From an uncultured beta proteobacterium (GTDB taxonomy: Bacteria; Pseudomonadota; Gammaproteobacteria; Burkholderiales; Burkholderiaceae), in the NCBI GenBank assembly GCA_903892315.1, contig CAITHY010000182.1, forward strand, positions 1 through 12,410: DNA of 12,410 nt, written 5' to 3'. This document shows, piece by piece, positions 1 to 8,325 of the stretch (positions are counted from its first letter, which is position 1; each line of letters opens with the position of its first letter). The notes under the pieces were generated by a model that had not been told where the DNA came from, did no database searches, and saw only the letters and a program-made list of their open reading frames with translations. A program made the position numbers and the translations under genes.

Positions 1-16
1 TCATTTTTAGGCGAAT

Positions 17-45
17 TTGCTAATTCGGTCCGCCAAACTGATAAA
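17..45 (+). promoter_or_regulatory. Candidate sigma-70 promoter for acpP
   Basis: TTGCTA (17-22) and GATAAA (40-45) each match four of six consensus bases of the -35 and -10 boxes and are 17 bases apart. The -10 could also be read as TAAAAT (42-47), with a 19-base spacer. Transcription would start near 52, about 30 bases before the acpP ATG. Bases 1-81 contain no convincing coding sequence, so this is the available space for a promoter. ACP is made in large amounts and often has its own promoter, but the call rests only on weak box matches. Confidence 0.35.
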
Positions 46-81
46 ATCCTTTCATCGTTTTTACAACCCCTGGGGAAATTA

Positions 82-321
82 ATGGACAACATCGAACAAC
101 GCGTTAAGAAAATCGTCGCTGAGCAATTAGGCGTCGCTGAAGGAGACATCAAGAATGAATCTTCTTTTGTGAACGACTTGGGCGCTGACTCTCTTGACAC
201 TGTTGAGCTGGTTATGGCTTTGGAAGATGAATTCGGTATCGAAATTCCTGATGAGGAAGCTGAAAAGATCACCACAGTGCAGCTCGCGATCGACTTCGCT
301 ACATCAAAAGCTCAGGGTTAA
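82..321 (+). CDS. acpP: Acyl carrier protein
   Basis: This is the small acidic carrier that holds growing acyl chains as thioesters on a 4'-phosphopantetheine arm during type II fatty acid synthesis in the cytosol. At 79 residues it has the normal family length. The attachment site is Ser37 in the [10 protein letters not shown] motif (34-43), which opens helix II, the recognition helix. The acidic run [16 protein letters not shown] that follows is typical of bacterial ACPs. The ATG is preceded by GGGGA (72-76), a partial ribosome binding site 5 bases away. fabF follows after 21 bases, so the two are probably cotranscribed. The enzyme that loads the arm, AcpS, is encoded about 9 kb downstream in the same window. 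The identification is very secure. Confidence 0.98.
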   Translation: MDNIEQRVKKIVAEQLGVAEGDIKNESSFVNDLGADSLDTVELVMALEDEFGIEIPDEEAEKITTVQLAIDFATSKAQG

Positions 322-342
322 TTCCCTAGTTTAGGTATTACT

Positions 343-1590
343 GTGTCAGCATCAAATGGCCGACGCCGGGTAGTTGTCACCGGTCTTGGCCTTATCTCAC
401 CTGTTGGTAATTCGGTTGATGTAGCTTGGTCTAATTTGCTTGCGGGCAAATCTGGCATTGCTACCATCACCAAGTTTGACCACACTCCGCTTAGCGTTCA
501 TTTCGCTGGAGAGGTGAAAGATTTCAATGTCGAAGATTATGTTTCTGCCAAAGAGGCGCGCCATATGGATACCTTTATCCACTACGGCATTGCTGCTGGC
601 ACGCAAGCTATTCGCGACAGCGGTTTAGAGGTCACTGAACAAAACGCTGAACGCATTGGCGTCATGGTGGGCTCCGGTATCGGTGGCTTGCCAATGATTG
701 AGGAAACAGGCGCCGAGTTATTGGCGCGTGGTCCTCGTCGCATCTCCCCTTTCTTTGTCCCAGGCTCCATCATCAATATGATTTCTGGGCACCTCAGCAT
801 TTTGTTTGGTCTCAAAGGCCCAAACGTGGCTGCGGTAACAGCCTGTACAACGGGTTTACATAGCATTGGATTGGCTGCTCGCTTAATTCAGTATGGTGAT
901 GCTGATGTCATGGTTGCTGGCGGTGCTGAATCTACTATCTCTGCATTAGGGGTTGGTGGTTTTGCTTCAGCAAGAGCGCTCTCTACTCGCAATGATGATC
1001 CTGCCACTGCATCACGTCCTTGGGATAAAGACCGCGATGGTTTTGTTCTAGGCGAGGGTGCGGGTGTAGTGGTGATTGAAGAGTACGAGCACGCTAAAGC
1101 CCGTGGCGCAAAAATCTATTGCGAATTGCTGGGCTTTGGTATGAGTGGTGATGCTTATCACATGACTGCGCCAAATATGGATGGCCCACGTCGTTGCATG
1201 GTCAATGCAATGCGTGATGCCAAGCTCAATCCAGATCAAATTCAGTATTTAAATGCTCACGGAACTTCTACGCCTTTGGGTGATAAGAATGAAACCGAAG
1301 CGATTAAGGCGGCTTTGGGCGATCACGCCAAAAAGACCTTAATTAACTCTACCAAGTCGATGACGGGGCACCTTTTGGGCGGCGCTGGTGGCTTGGAGTC
1401 TGTTTTCACGATTTTGGCTCTTCATAACCAAAAATCGCCACCTACGATTAACATCTTCAATCAAGATCCCGAGTGTGACCTGGACTACTGCGCCAATACC
1501 GCCAGAGATGTGAAGATTGACCATGCAGTCAAAAACAATTTTGGCTTTGGGGGTACTAACGGTACCTTGATTTTTGGCAAACTGACCTAA
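343..1590 (+). CDS. fabF: Beta-ketoacyl-ACP synthase II (KAS II)
   Basis: The enzyme condenses malonyl-ACP with an acyl-ACP, extending the chain by two carbons; FabF also handles the temperature-sensitive elongation of C16:1 to C18:1. The 415-residue protein has the thiolase-fold signature, with nucleophile Cys168 in AVTACTTG and the two catalytic histidines His306 ([11 protein letters not shown]) and His343 ([12 protein letters not shown]). The glycine-rich C-terminal NNFGFGGTN lies at 399-407. This Cys-His-His triad separates it from FabH (Cys-His-Asn). The start is GTG, chosen because TTAGG (331-335) lies 7 bases upstream and the product begins just before the conserved RRVVVTGLG strand. 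It follows acpP by 21 bases, the classic acpP-fabF pair. Nothing appears truncated. Confidence 0.97.
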   Translation: MSASNGRRRVVVTGLGLISPVGNSVDVAWSNLLAGKSGIATITKFDHTPLSVHFAGEVKDFNVEDYVSAKEARHMDTFIHYGIAAGTQAIRDSGLEVTEQNAERIGVMVGSGIGGLPMIEETGAELLARGPRRISPFFVPGSIINMISGHLSILFGLKGPNVAAVTACTTGLHSIGLAARLIQYGDADVMVAGGAESTISALGVGGFASARALSTRNDDPATASRPWDKDRDGFVLGEGAGVVVIEEYEHAKARGAKIYCELLGFGMSGDAYHMTAPNMDGPRRCMVNAMRDAKLNPDQIQYLNAHGTSTPLGDKNETEAIKAALGDHAKKTLINSTKSMTGHLLGGAGGLESVFTILALHNQKSPPTINIFNQDPECDLDYCANTARDVKIDHAVKNNFGFGGTNGTLIFGKLT

Positions 1591-1640
1591 TATCCTGAAT
1601 ATCTTCATTGTTGGTTTTCACCAAGTAGGTCTATAGCATT

Positions 1641-3089
1641 ATGAAAAAGTATTTAATTGCGCTCTTGGCTCTCTTTGTTCTAGGGCAAGTCGCTTTCATT
1701 CCATCTGCTTCTGCGCAAAATCCCCGAGTCACGATTCCTGACTTTGCCGATTTGGTTGAACGCGCTAGCCCAGCTGTTGTGAATATTCGCACGACTGAAA
1801 AAGTAGTCGTGCAACAAACGCAAGGCGGCATTCCGGGAATGCCTGAAGATCAAGCAGAATTCTTCCGCCGCTTCTTTGGTGTACCTATTCCCGGAATTCC
1901 AAACGGGCCCAAACAAGTGCAACCCAATCCAGGTAAACCACAAGAAGCGGATCGCGGCGTAGGTTCTGGTTTCATTATCGAATCCAATGGTTTAATTTTG
2001 ACTAACGCTCACGTTGTCGAAGGTGCTACCACTATCTATGTCACCCTGACTGATAAGCGCGAGTTCAAAGCAAAGTTACTTGGCATGGATAAGCGCACTG
2101 ACGTGGCGGTTGTCAAAATTGAGGCACGTGATTTACCGAAGCTACCTTTAGGTGATTCATCTAGGGTGCGTGTAGGTGAGTGGGTATTGGCAATTGGCTC
2201 CCCATTTGGCCTTGAGAATACGGTGACAGCAGGGATTGTGTCGGCGAAGAGCCGTGATACGGGTGACTACTTGCCTTTTATTCAGACAGATGTTGCGGTA
2301 AATCCGGGAAATTCTGGTGGCCCACTTTTGAATACTGCTGGTCAAGTGATCGGTATTAACTCACAAATCTTTAGTCGCTCTGGTGGCTATATGGGCATCT
2401 CCTTCGCGATTCCAATTGATGAGGCAATGCGTGTTGCAGATCAATTGCGCACTAATGGCAAGATGACTCGTGGTCGCATTGGTGTTGCTTTGGGTGAGAT
2501 GACTAAAGAAGTGGCCGAAAGCTTGGGTTTAGGAAAGCCTCGTGGTGCTTATGTACGCAATGTTGAGCCAGGTGGTCCAGCGGCTGCTGGTGGTATTGAA
2601 GCGGGCGATGTGATTCTCAGCTTCAATGGGCGCGATATTTCTAAATCAACTGATTTGCCAAGGGTGGTTGGTGAAACGAAGCCGGGGACCTTGGTGCCTG
2701 TGCAAGTTTGGCGTAAAGGCGGAACCCGCGACTTGACGGTTACCGTAACTGATACTGAATCTGGTCAAGTAGCCAACAAGAAACCTGATGCACCGGCAAT
2801 CAGCGGTAATAGCGCAAATACTCTTGGGGTTATTGTGGGCGAGCTATCGGACACCAAAAAGAAGGATTTAAATATCAAGGGCGGAGTTGAGGTGACCGGT
2901 TTAGGTGATGGTCCCTTGGTTAAAGCAGGAATTCGGCCGGGCGACGTCATTATTCGGGTTGCGGATGCCGATATTACGAGTGTTAAGCAATTTGAGGCCC
3001 TAGCCAAGGGTTTAGACGCCAATAAGTCTGTTCCGGTCTTTATACGCCGCGCTGACAGCACGTTGGTGGTACCAGTAAGACCTAAATAA
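1641..3089 (+). CDS. mucD: Periplasmic serine protease, Do/DegP-MucD family
   Basis: This is a periplasmic quality-control protease that degrades misfolded envelope proteins. The 482-residue product starts with a signal peptide (MKKYLIALLALF..., likely cleaved after ASA at 23-25). A chymotrypsin-like domain follows, with catalytic His124 (TNAHVVEG), Asp154 (RTDVAVVKI) and Ser225 (GNSGGPLL). Two PDZ domains lie at about 278-370 and 393-480. A proline-rich stretch at 81-101 lies in the N-terminal loop region of Do proteases. The ATG has only a loose AGTAGG (1624-1629) upstream. The name mucD is chosen over degP/degQ because of its position between fabF and lepA. It lies 50 bases after fabF with no rpoE, anti-sigma or rseB gene between them, so its usual sigma-E control cannot be read from this locus. 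Confidence 0.93.
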   Translation: MKKYLIALLALFVLGQVAFIPSASAQNPRVTIPDFADLVERASPAVVNIRTTEKVVVQQTQGGIPGMPEDQAEFFRRFFGVPIPGIPNGPKQVQPNPGKPQEADRGVGSGFIIESNGLILTNAHVVEGATTIYVTLTDKREFKAKLLGMDKRTDVAVVKIEARDLPKLPLGDSSRVRVGEWVLAIGSPFGLENTVTAGIVSAKSRDTGDYLPFIQTDVAVNPGNSGGPLLNTAGQVIGINSQIFSRSGGYMGISFAIPIDEAMRVADQLRTNGKMTRGRIGVALGEMTKEVAESLGLGKPRGAYVRNVEPGGPAAAGGIEAGDVILSFNGRDISKSTDLPRVVGETKPGTLVPVQVWRKGGTRDLTVTVTDTESGQVANKKPDAPAISGNSANTLGVIVGELSDTKKKDLNIKGGVEVTGLGDGPLVKAGIRPGDVIIRVADADITSVKQFEALAKGLDANKSVPVFIRRADSTLVVPVRPK

Positions 3090-3090
3090 T

Positions 3091-3115
3091 CCCCTTTTTG
3101 GGCCAAAAAATGGGG
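3091..3115 (+). terminator. Imperfect hairpin after mucD, weak terminator candidate
   Basis: CCCC (3091-3094) pairs with GGGG (3112-3115). Inside it, TTTTT (3095-3099) pairs with A bases at 3106-3110, with T3111 bulged and a loop of about six bases. It starts two bases after the mucD stop codon. Only three T bases follow, so this is a poor intrinsic terminator and some read-through into lepA is likely. Confidence 0.4.
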
Positions 3116-3116
3116 T

Positions 3117-3147
3117 TTAGCGCCTTTTAGGCGCCACCCATTACAAT
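3117..3147 (+). promoter_or_regulatory. Candidate promoter for the lepA operon
   Basis: TACAAT (3142-3147) is a five-of-six match to the -10 box and lies in the only sizeable gap of the + strand cluster. The best upstream element is TTTAGC (3117-3122), a poor -35 with a long 19-base spacer, so the -10 box carries most of the weight. Transcription would start near 3154 and leave a leader of about 70 bases. The same TTACAATC octamer occurs in front of efp on the other strand. Confidence 0.35.
3120..3134. repeat. Perfect GC-rich inverted repeat
   Basis: GCGCCT (3120-3125) and AGGCGC (3129-3134) form a perfect 6-base-pair stem around a TTT loop, five bases after the preceding hairpin. No T-tract follows. 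It may assist termination of mucD transcripts, protect their 3' end, or be a protein site; the sequence alone does not decide. Confidence 0.55.
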
Positions 3148-3168
3148 CACTTCAAGACGACTTTTTGC

Positions 3169-3189
3169 AGCGCATCATCGTGGTGCGTT
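3169..3189 (+). other. Hairpin in the presumed lepA leader
   Basis: CGCATCA (3171-3177) pairs with TGGTGCG (3181-3187) around a TCG loop, with one G-T wobble. The stem can be extended by G3170-T3188 and A3169-T3189. It lies about 40 bases before the lepA ATG. TTTTTT (3201-3206) is too far from the stem base for a normal terminator. It could influence transcript stability or translation of lepA; no function is shown. Confidence 0.4.
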
Positions 3190-3226
3190 CTGACAAGGCG
3201 TTTTTTGAATGACCTATTAAGACGCT

Positions 3227-5032
3227 ATGGATTTAATCCGCAATTTTTCTATCATCGCCCATATCGATCACGGTAAATCGACGCTTGCTGATCGCATTAT
3301 TCAGCTCTGTGGTGGTCTCTCCGATCGCGAAATGGAAGCCCAAGTTCTGGACTCAATGGATATTGAGCGTGAACGCGGTATCACTATTAAGGCGCAAACA
3401 GCCGCTTTAAATTACAAAGCTAAAGACGGCAAGATCTACAACATCAATTTGATTGATACCCCAGGACACGTGGACTTCTCTTACGAGGTCAGTCGTTCGT
3501 TGTCTGCCTGTGAAGGTGCATTGTTGGTGGTAGACGCAAGTCAGGGTGTTGAGGCGCAAACGGTTGCCAACTGTTACATGGCGCTTGAGTTAGGCGTTGA
3601 GGTGGTACCAGTGCTTAATAAGATCGACTTACCCCAAGCAGATCCAGAGCGCGCTAAAAAAGAAATTGAAGACGTTATTGGCATTGATGCGTCTGAGGCA
3701 ATCACTTGTTCAGCCAAAACAGGTTTGGGCGTAGCAGATGTCATCGAGGAAATGATTGCTCGGGTACCTCCACCAAAGGGCAATGCAACCGATCCGTTGC
3801 AAGCCTTAATTATTGATTCTTGGTTTGATAACTATGTAGGTGTTGTCATGTTGGTGCGCGTTGTAAACGGTACCTTAAAGCCAAAAGAAAAAATCACCTT
3901 AATGGCTAATGGTTCAAGTCATTTAGTCGAGCATGTCGGTGTATTTAGTCCCAAGTCAGTAGACCGTCCAGAGTTATCTGCAGGTCAAGTGGGCTTTGTA
4001 ATTGCTGGTATTAAAGAATTAAAAGCCGCCAAGGTTGGCGACACAGTGACACATACTCCTGGTCAGCAAGGGCGAGTTCCTGCTGCCGAGCCACTGCCAG
4101 GTTTTAAAGAAGTAAAGCCTCAAGTTTTTGCTGGTTTATATCCAGTAGAGGCGAGTGAATACGATCAGTTACGCGAGTCCCTTGAAAAGCTCAAATTGAA
4201 CGACGCCTCACTCTTGTATGAGCCAGAGGTTTCACAAGCTCTTGGTTTTGGATTCCGCTGCGGTTTCTTAGGTTTGTTGCACATGGAAATTGTGCAAGAG
4301 CGTTTAGAGCGTCAGTACGGCATGAATCTCATCACGACCGCGCCAACGGTGGTGTATCAAGTAGAGCAATCTGACGGCACACTCATGATGGTGGATAACC
4401 CATCAAAGATGCCTGAGGCCAGCAAGATCAATACGATTCTTGAGCCGATTGTGACGGTCAATTTATACATGCCGCAAGAGTATGTAGGTGCGATGATTAC
4501 CTTGTGCGTTGGTAAGCGTGGTATTCAGATGGATATGAACTACCTGGGTCGTCAGGTCAAACTCACTTATGAGTTGCCGATGGCGGAGATTGTGTTGGAT
4601 TTCTTTGACAAAATGAAATCCATCTCACGCGGTTATGCCTCGATGGATTACGAGTTCAAAGAATATCGCCCGGCGGATGTTGTGAAGGTCGATATCCTGA
4701 TTAATGGCGAGCGGGTTGATGCCCTTTCTGTGATTGTTCACCGCAGTAATAGTCAGCATCGCGGGCGCGAAGTGGTTGCCAAGATGCGCGGCATTATTCC
4801 CCGTCAAATGTTTGATGTAGCTATTCAGGCGGCGATTGGTAGCAATATCGTTGCGCGTGAAAACGTCAAGGCATTGCGTAAAAACGTCTTGGCTAAGTGC
4901 TACGGTGGCGACATCTCTCGTAAGCGCAAGTTATTAGAAAAGCAAAAAGAAGGTAAGAAGCGTATGAAGCAAGTAGGTAACGTGGAAATTCCACAAGAAG
5001 CCTTCTTGGCTATTTTGCAGGTGGAGGACTAA
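3227..5032 (+). CDS. lepA: Elongation factor 4 (LepA) GTPase
   Basis: LepA is a ribosome-binding translational GTPase related to EF-G; it has been linked to back-translocation and to 30S subunit maturation. The 601-residue length is normal. All G motifs are present: AHIDHGKST (11-19), the switch [12 protein letters not shown] (48-58), DTPGH (77-81), NKID (131-134) and SAK (162-164). The domain II barrel, two alpha/beta domains and the LepA-specific basic C-terminal domain ([21 protein letters not shown] region) follow, and EF-G domain IV is absent, as expected. A PPP run at 181-183 lies at the end of the G domain. There is no clear ribosome binding site before the ATG at 3227. It heads the eight-gene unit and overlaps lepB by one base. 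Confidence 0.97.
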   Translation: MDLIRNFSIIAHIDHGKSTLADRIIQLCGGLSDREMEAQVLDSMDIERERGITIKAQTAALNYKAKDGKIYNINLIDTPGHVDFSYEVSRSLSACEGALLVVDASQGVEAQTVANCYMALELGVEVVPVLNKIDLPQADPERAKKEIEDVIGIDASEAITCSAKTGLGVADVIEEMIARVPPPKGNATDPLQALIIDSWFDNYVGVVMLVRVVNGTLKPKEKITLMANGSSHLVEHVGVFSPKSVDRPELSAGQVGFVIAGIKELKAAKVGDTVTHTPGQQGRVPAAEPLPGFKEVKPQVFAGLYPVEASEYDQLRESLEKLKLNDASLLYEPEVSQALGFGFRCGFLGLLHMEIVQERLERQYGMNLITTAPTVVYQVEQSDGTLMMVDNPSKMPEASKINTILEPIVTVNLYMPQEYVGAMITLCVGKRGIQMDMNYLGRQVKLTYELPMAEIVLDFFDKMKSISRGYASMDYEFKEYRPADVVKVDILINGERVDALSVIVHRSNSQHRGREVVAKMRGIIPRQMFDVAIQAAIGSNIVARENVKALRKNVLAKCYGGDISRKRKLLEKQKEGKKRMKQVGNVEIPQEAFLAILQVED

Positions 5033-5838
5033 TGAACTTTGCTCTAATCCTTTTCATCTTAGTGATTGTTTCTGGAATCGCTTGGGTTGCTGACAAACTC
5101 CACTTTGCCCCGCAAAGACGTTTAGCTGGCATTGACCGTATGCCTCTGTGGCTTGAATACACAGCAGGTTTCTTCCCGGTTATTTGTGCTGTATTTGTAT
5201 TGCGCTCTTTTATCGCTGAACCATTCAAGATTCCTTCTGGTTCAATGATCCCTACATTACAAATTGGCGACTTTATTTTGGTAAATAAATTTACCTATGG
5301 AATTCGTTTGCCAGTACTGAATCAAAAAGTGGTGGACTTGGGTTCGCCCAAGCGCGGTGATGTCGTCGTGTTTCGCTATCCGCGTGATGAGTCAGTGGAT
5401 TACATCAAGCGCATAGTGGCATTGCCAGGCGATGAAATCACTTATGAAAATAAGCGCTTAACGATCAATGGGCAGCCCTTGCAATATAGTGGCGGTGAGC
5501 CGTATCTCGATCCTGAGAATATGCGCTATGCCAAGCGATTTACTGAAACCTTCCCAGCGGACTTGGGCGGCAATCGTCATGACATCCTCAATGATCCAGA
5601 CCGTCCCGCTGGCGTATTTCCGACAGAGCGTTTTCCAGGTTCTGAATTCTGCCAGTATCAACAGCTAGGTGTGACTTGTAAGGTGCCTCCAGGGCATTAC
5701 TTTGCGATGGGCGATAACCGTGACAACAGTGCCGACTCTCGCTACTGGGGCTTTGTGCCCGATAAAAATATTGTCGGTAAGGCCTTCTTTGTTTGGTTGA
5801 ACCTGGGTAATCTTGGCCGTATAGGCGGATTCGAGTAG
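5032..5838 (+). CDS. lepB: Signal peptidase I
   Basis: LepB is an inner-membrane serine protease that removes signal peptides from exported proteins on the periplasmic side. The 268-residue product has two N-terminal membrane spans (about 2-20 and 44-61). The catalytic Ser71 (PSGSMIPTL) and the general base Lys126 ([12 protein letters not shown]) follow, and the box E motif [14 protein letters not shown] begins at 227. The start overlaps the lepA stop as TAATG, and a strong GGAGG (5023-5027) lies inside the end of lepA, so translation is probably coupled. The segment at about 155-215 is the usual Gram-negative insertion in the beta domain. MucD in this window is one predicted substrate, judging from its signal peptide. 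Confidence 0.96.
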   Translation: MNFALILFILVIVSGIAWVADKLHFAPQRRLAGIDRMPLWLEYTAGFFPVICAVFVLRSFIAEPFKIPSGSMIPTLQIGDFILVNKFTYGIRLPVLNQKVVDLGSPKRGDVVVFRYPRDESVDYIKRIVALPGDEITYENKRLTINGQPLQYSGGEPYLDPENMRYAKRFTETFPADLGGNRHDILNDPDRPAGVFPTERFPGSEFCQYQQLGVTCKVPPGHYFAMGDNRDNSADSRYWGFVPDKNIVGKAFFVWLNLGNLGRIGGFE

Positions 5839-5843
5839 ATATT

Positions 5844-6635
5844 ATGAATGCGCGCGCCGTTATCGAAACTGGACCGCTGCAAGAGCGTCTTGGTTATACC
5901 TTCAAGAAGCCTGAGTTGTTAAATCAAGCGCTGACTCATCGTAGTCATAGCAAGAAAAACAACGAGCGCTTGGAATTTCTGGGCGACTCTATTCTGAATT
6001 GCGTTGTTGCTGAAATGCTTTATGAACGTTATTCAGATTTGGATGAGGGGGACCTCTCACGCGTACGTGCAAACTTAGTAAAGCAGCAAGCTTTATATGA
6101 AATCGCACAAACTTTATCCTTGTCGGATTACTTGCGCTTAGGTGAGGGTGAGTTGAAGAGTGGTGGCTTCCGCCGTCCCTCAATCCTTGCCGATACCCTA
6201 GAGGCAGTCACTGGTGCTATCTTTATGGATGGTGGTTTTGAAGCGGCTAAGTCAAGCTTACGTAAGCTGTATTCCATTATCCTGGCACACGTTGATCCTA
6301 AAACCTTAGGTAAAGATGATAAAACTCTATTGCAAGAGTGCCTACAAGGTTATCAACTACCGTTACCTACTTATAACGTTACCGGCACTACTGGTGCCGC
6401 ACACAACCAGCAGTTCGAGGTGGAGTGCTTAATCCCTAGCCATAAGGTGGCCGTAAAAGGCGAAGGTGCTTCACGTCGTGCCGCCGAACAAGCGGCGGCG
6501 AAGTTGGCTTTGATTGCGATGCTCAAGGCTTTGCCGCAAGAATCTCGCAAACCCAAGAAAACTCGGTCGGCCAAGAAGAAGGCGGCCAAAAAAGAAGTGA
6601 CCGAAGAGCAGTTCAATCTTAAGCTGAAGGGCTAA
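5844..6635 (+). CDS. rnc: Ribonuclease III
   Basis: RNase III cleaves double-stranded RNA, notably in processing the rRNA precursor. The catalytic domain (about 10-145) carries the signature [11 protein letters not shown] (41-51). Metal ligands corresponding to the E. coli set are Glu41, Asp48, Glu68, Asp117 and Glu120. A double-stranded RNA binding domain spans about 158-230 ([10 protein letters not shown] through [13 protein letters not shown]). The protein is 263 residues, against about 226 in E. coli. The extra length is a Lys/Ala-rich tail at 235-252 followed by a short mixed end. It begins 5 bases after lepB and ends 2 bases before era, the widely conserved rnc-era pair. No strong ribosome binding site is visible, which suggests coupling to lepB. 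Confidence 0.97.
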   Translation: MNARAVIETGPLQERLGYTFKKPELLNQALTHRSHSKKNNERLEFLGDSILNCVVAEMLYERYSDLDEGDLSRVRANLVKQQALYEIAQTLSLSDYLRLGEGELKSGGFRRPSILADTLEAVTGAIFMDGGFEAAKSSLRKLYSIILAHVDPKTLGKDDKTLLQECLQGYQLPLPTYNVTGTTGAAHNQQFEVECLIPSHKVAVKGEGASRRAAEQAAAKLALIAMLKALPQESRKPKKTRSAKKKAAKKEVTEEQFNLKLKG

Positions 6636-6637
6636 TC

Positions 6638-7573
6638 GTGTTTAGATGCGGCACCATCGCCATTGTTGGGCGTCCTAATATGGGTAAATCAACCCTTCTG
6701 AATGCATTAGTTGGGCAGAAGATCAGTATTACCTCCCGGAAGGCGCAAACTACGCGTCACCGTATTTTAGGTATTCAGAATCGCGAAGAGGCGCAGTTCA
6801 TTTTTATCGATACTCCAGGCTTTCAGACGCGTTTGATGAACACCTTAAATAAGGCGCTCAATCGCACTGTCACGACTGCCTTGCAAGACGTGAATGTCGC
6901 TTGCTTCGTGGTTGAGGCTGGTTACTTTGGTGAAGACGATAAGAAGGTATTGAAGTTGCTGCCGGATGACTTACCAGTTGTACTGGTCTTAAATAAGCTG
7001 GACTTATTTAACAGCCGCTTTCAGACTCCATCAGAGCGTGACCAAGCTTTGCTTAGCTTTATTAAAGAGATGGCTCGTCCTTGGTATGAACTAGGCGGTC
7101 ATGAGGACCAGAAGTGTGAGTTTTCTGAAATCGTACCGATGAGCGCTAAGAGTCCTGGTGATATTGAGAGATTATTAGACGTCCTCGAGGGTTATCTGCC
7201 TGAGGCCGAAGCTGTTTATGATGGTGACACCATCACAGATCGCAGCGAGCGTTTTTTGGCAGCTGAGATTCTGCGTGAAAAGGTATTCCGCTTTACTGGT
7301 GAAGAATTGCCATACACCAGCACAGTAGTAATTGATCAGTTCAAGATGGATGGCAAGATGCGACGCATTGCGGCAACCATTTTGGTTGATCGCGATAGTC
7401 ACAAGGCAATGATCATTGGTCAAAAGGGTGAGCGTCTGAAGAAGATTTCTACGGATGCCCGCATCGATATGGAAAAGCTCTTTGACGGCAAAGTCTTTTT
7501 AGAGACTTGGGTTAAGGTGAAGCGTGGCTGGGCAGATGATCGAGCTGAATTGCGGGCTCAGGGTCTGGAATAA
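6638..7573 (+). CDS. era: GTPase Era, 16S rRNA-binding
   Basis: Era is an essential GTPase that binds the 3' end of 16S rRNA and checks 30S subunit assembly. The G domain has GRPNMGKS (11-18), the switch sequence with QTTRHRI (37-43), DTPG (58-61), NKLD (119-122) and SAK (169-171). A type II KH RNA-binding domain occupies the C-terminal third, with the GQKGERLK loop at 261-268. Length (311 residues) is close to normal. The start is GTG, two bases after the rnc stop; the nearby ATG at 6645 is in another frame, and the conserved IAIVGRPN strand begins at residue 7, so no later start fits. In the P-loop, Met15 replaces the valine I remember in E. coli Era; the nucleotide-contacting residues are intact. 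Confidence 0.97.
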   Translation: MFRCGTIAIVGRPNMGKSTLLNALVGQKISITSRKAQTTRHRILGIQNREEAQFIFIDTPGFQTRLMNTLNKALNRTVTTALQDVNVACFVVEAGYFGEDDKKVLKLLPDDLPVVLVLNKLDLFNSRFQTPSERDQALLSFIKEMARPWYELGGHEDQKCEFSEIVPMSAKSPGDIERLLDVLEGYLPEAEAVYDGDTITDRSERFLAAEILREKVFRFTGEELPYTSTVVIDQFKMDGKMRRIAATILVDRDSHKAMIIGQKGERLKKISTDARIDMEKLFDGKVFLETWVKVKRGWADDRAELRAQGLE

Positions 7574-7578
7574 GTTTC

Positions 7579-8313
7579 ATGGCCTCGATTCGCATTGCTG
7601 ACGAGCCTGCTTTTGTATTGCATAGCATTCCTTATAAAGAGACCAGCTTAATACTAGATGTCTTTACCCGGCAATATGGCCGCATGGCCCTAATTGCCAA
7701 GGGTGCGAAGCGCCCACACTCAACACTAAGACCTGTCTTGCAGCGTTTTCAACCACTACTCGTTTCTTGGAGTGGTAAATCAGAGTTACGTACCCTTACG
7801 AAGTCAGAGTGGGTTGGGGGTATGCCTTCATTGGTTGGCGATGCTTTGCTTTGTGGCTTTTACCTCAATGAATTACTCGTCAAGTTTTTAGCGCGCGAAG
7901 ATGATTACGAAAAACTCTACGATCGCTATGCCGAAACCATTAATGCTTTATCGAATCTAGAGTTTGAGTCCAAGGGCTTAGAGGAGATTCTGCGTCCCTT
8001 TGAGCTATCGCTCTTGCAGGAGACGGGTTATGCAGCCGCCTTGGATCATTGCGTCGAAACTAATGAGCTACCCCTCGCTCAAGAGCAATACGTATATCAG
8101 CCGGAGCGGGGTGTTCGCCCAGTTCAAGTGGATGATCCCGGGCACTGGCCTGTTCTTACTGGTAAATCCCTTTTAGCAATTGCAGCGGGAGATTTCTCGG
8201 ATCCAGAGACATTGTCTGAGAGTAAGCAATTGATGCGTTTTCTCCTGGGCCTGCATTTACAGGATCAGGTCTTGACGACTCGCCAAATTTTGATTGATTT
8301 GAAGAAAATCTAG
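7579..8313 (+). CDS. recO: DNA repair protein RecO
   Basis: RecO works with RecR (RecFOR pathway) to load RecA onto single-stranded DNA coated by SSB, and can anneal complementary strands. The 244-residue protein shows the family's N-terminal OB-fold pattern (AFVLHSIPYKETSLILDVFTR, then ALIAKGAKRPHS and LRPVLQRFQPLLVSW, about 11-66). A helical C-terminal half contains YLNELLVKFL and LRPFELSLLQETGYA. It has only two cysteines, so the zinc-binding site of some RecO proteins is absent, as in E. coli. It begins 5 bases after era, and the era-recO order is common in proteobacteria. No clear ribosome binding site is seen. Because RecO diverges quickly, the conserved neighbourhood supports the call. 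Confidence 0.94.
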   Translation: MASIRIADEPAFVLHSIPYKETSLILDVFTRQYGRMALIAKGAKRPHSTLRPVLQRFQPLLVSWSGKSELRTLTKSEWVGGMPSLVGDALLCGFYLNELLVKFLAREDDYEKLYDRYAETINALSNLEFESKGLEEILRPFELSLLQETGYAAALDHCVETNELPLAQEQYVYQPERGVRPVQVDDPGHWPVLTGKSLLAIAAGDFSDPETLSESKQLMRFLLGLHLQDQVLTTRQILIDLKKI

Positions 8314-8325
8314 TAATCTACACAG

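Noticed and set aside
582..866. Antisense open frames opposite fabF, mucD, lepA and rnc
   Set aside because: They mirror conserved coding sequence and have no recognizable protein pattern or ribosome binding site; stop-free antisense frames are expected opposite biased codons.
1608..1637. TTGTTG followed by TATAGC as a promoter just before mucD
   Set aside because: The start of transcription would fall on or after the mucD ATG at 1641, leaving no leader, and both boxes are weak.
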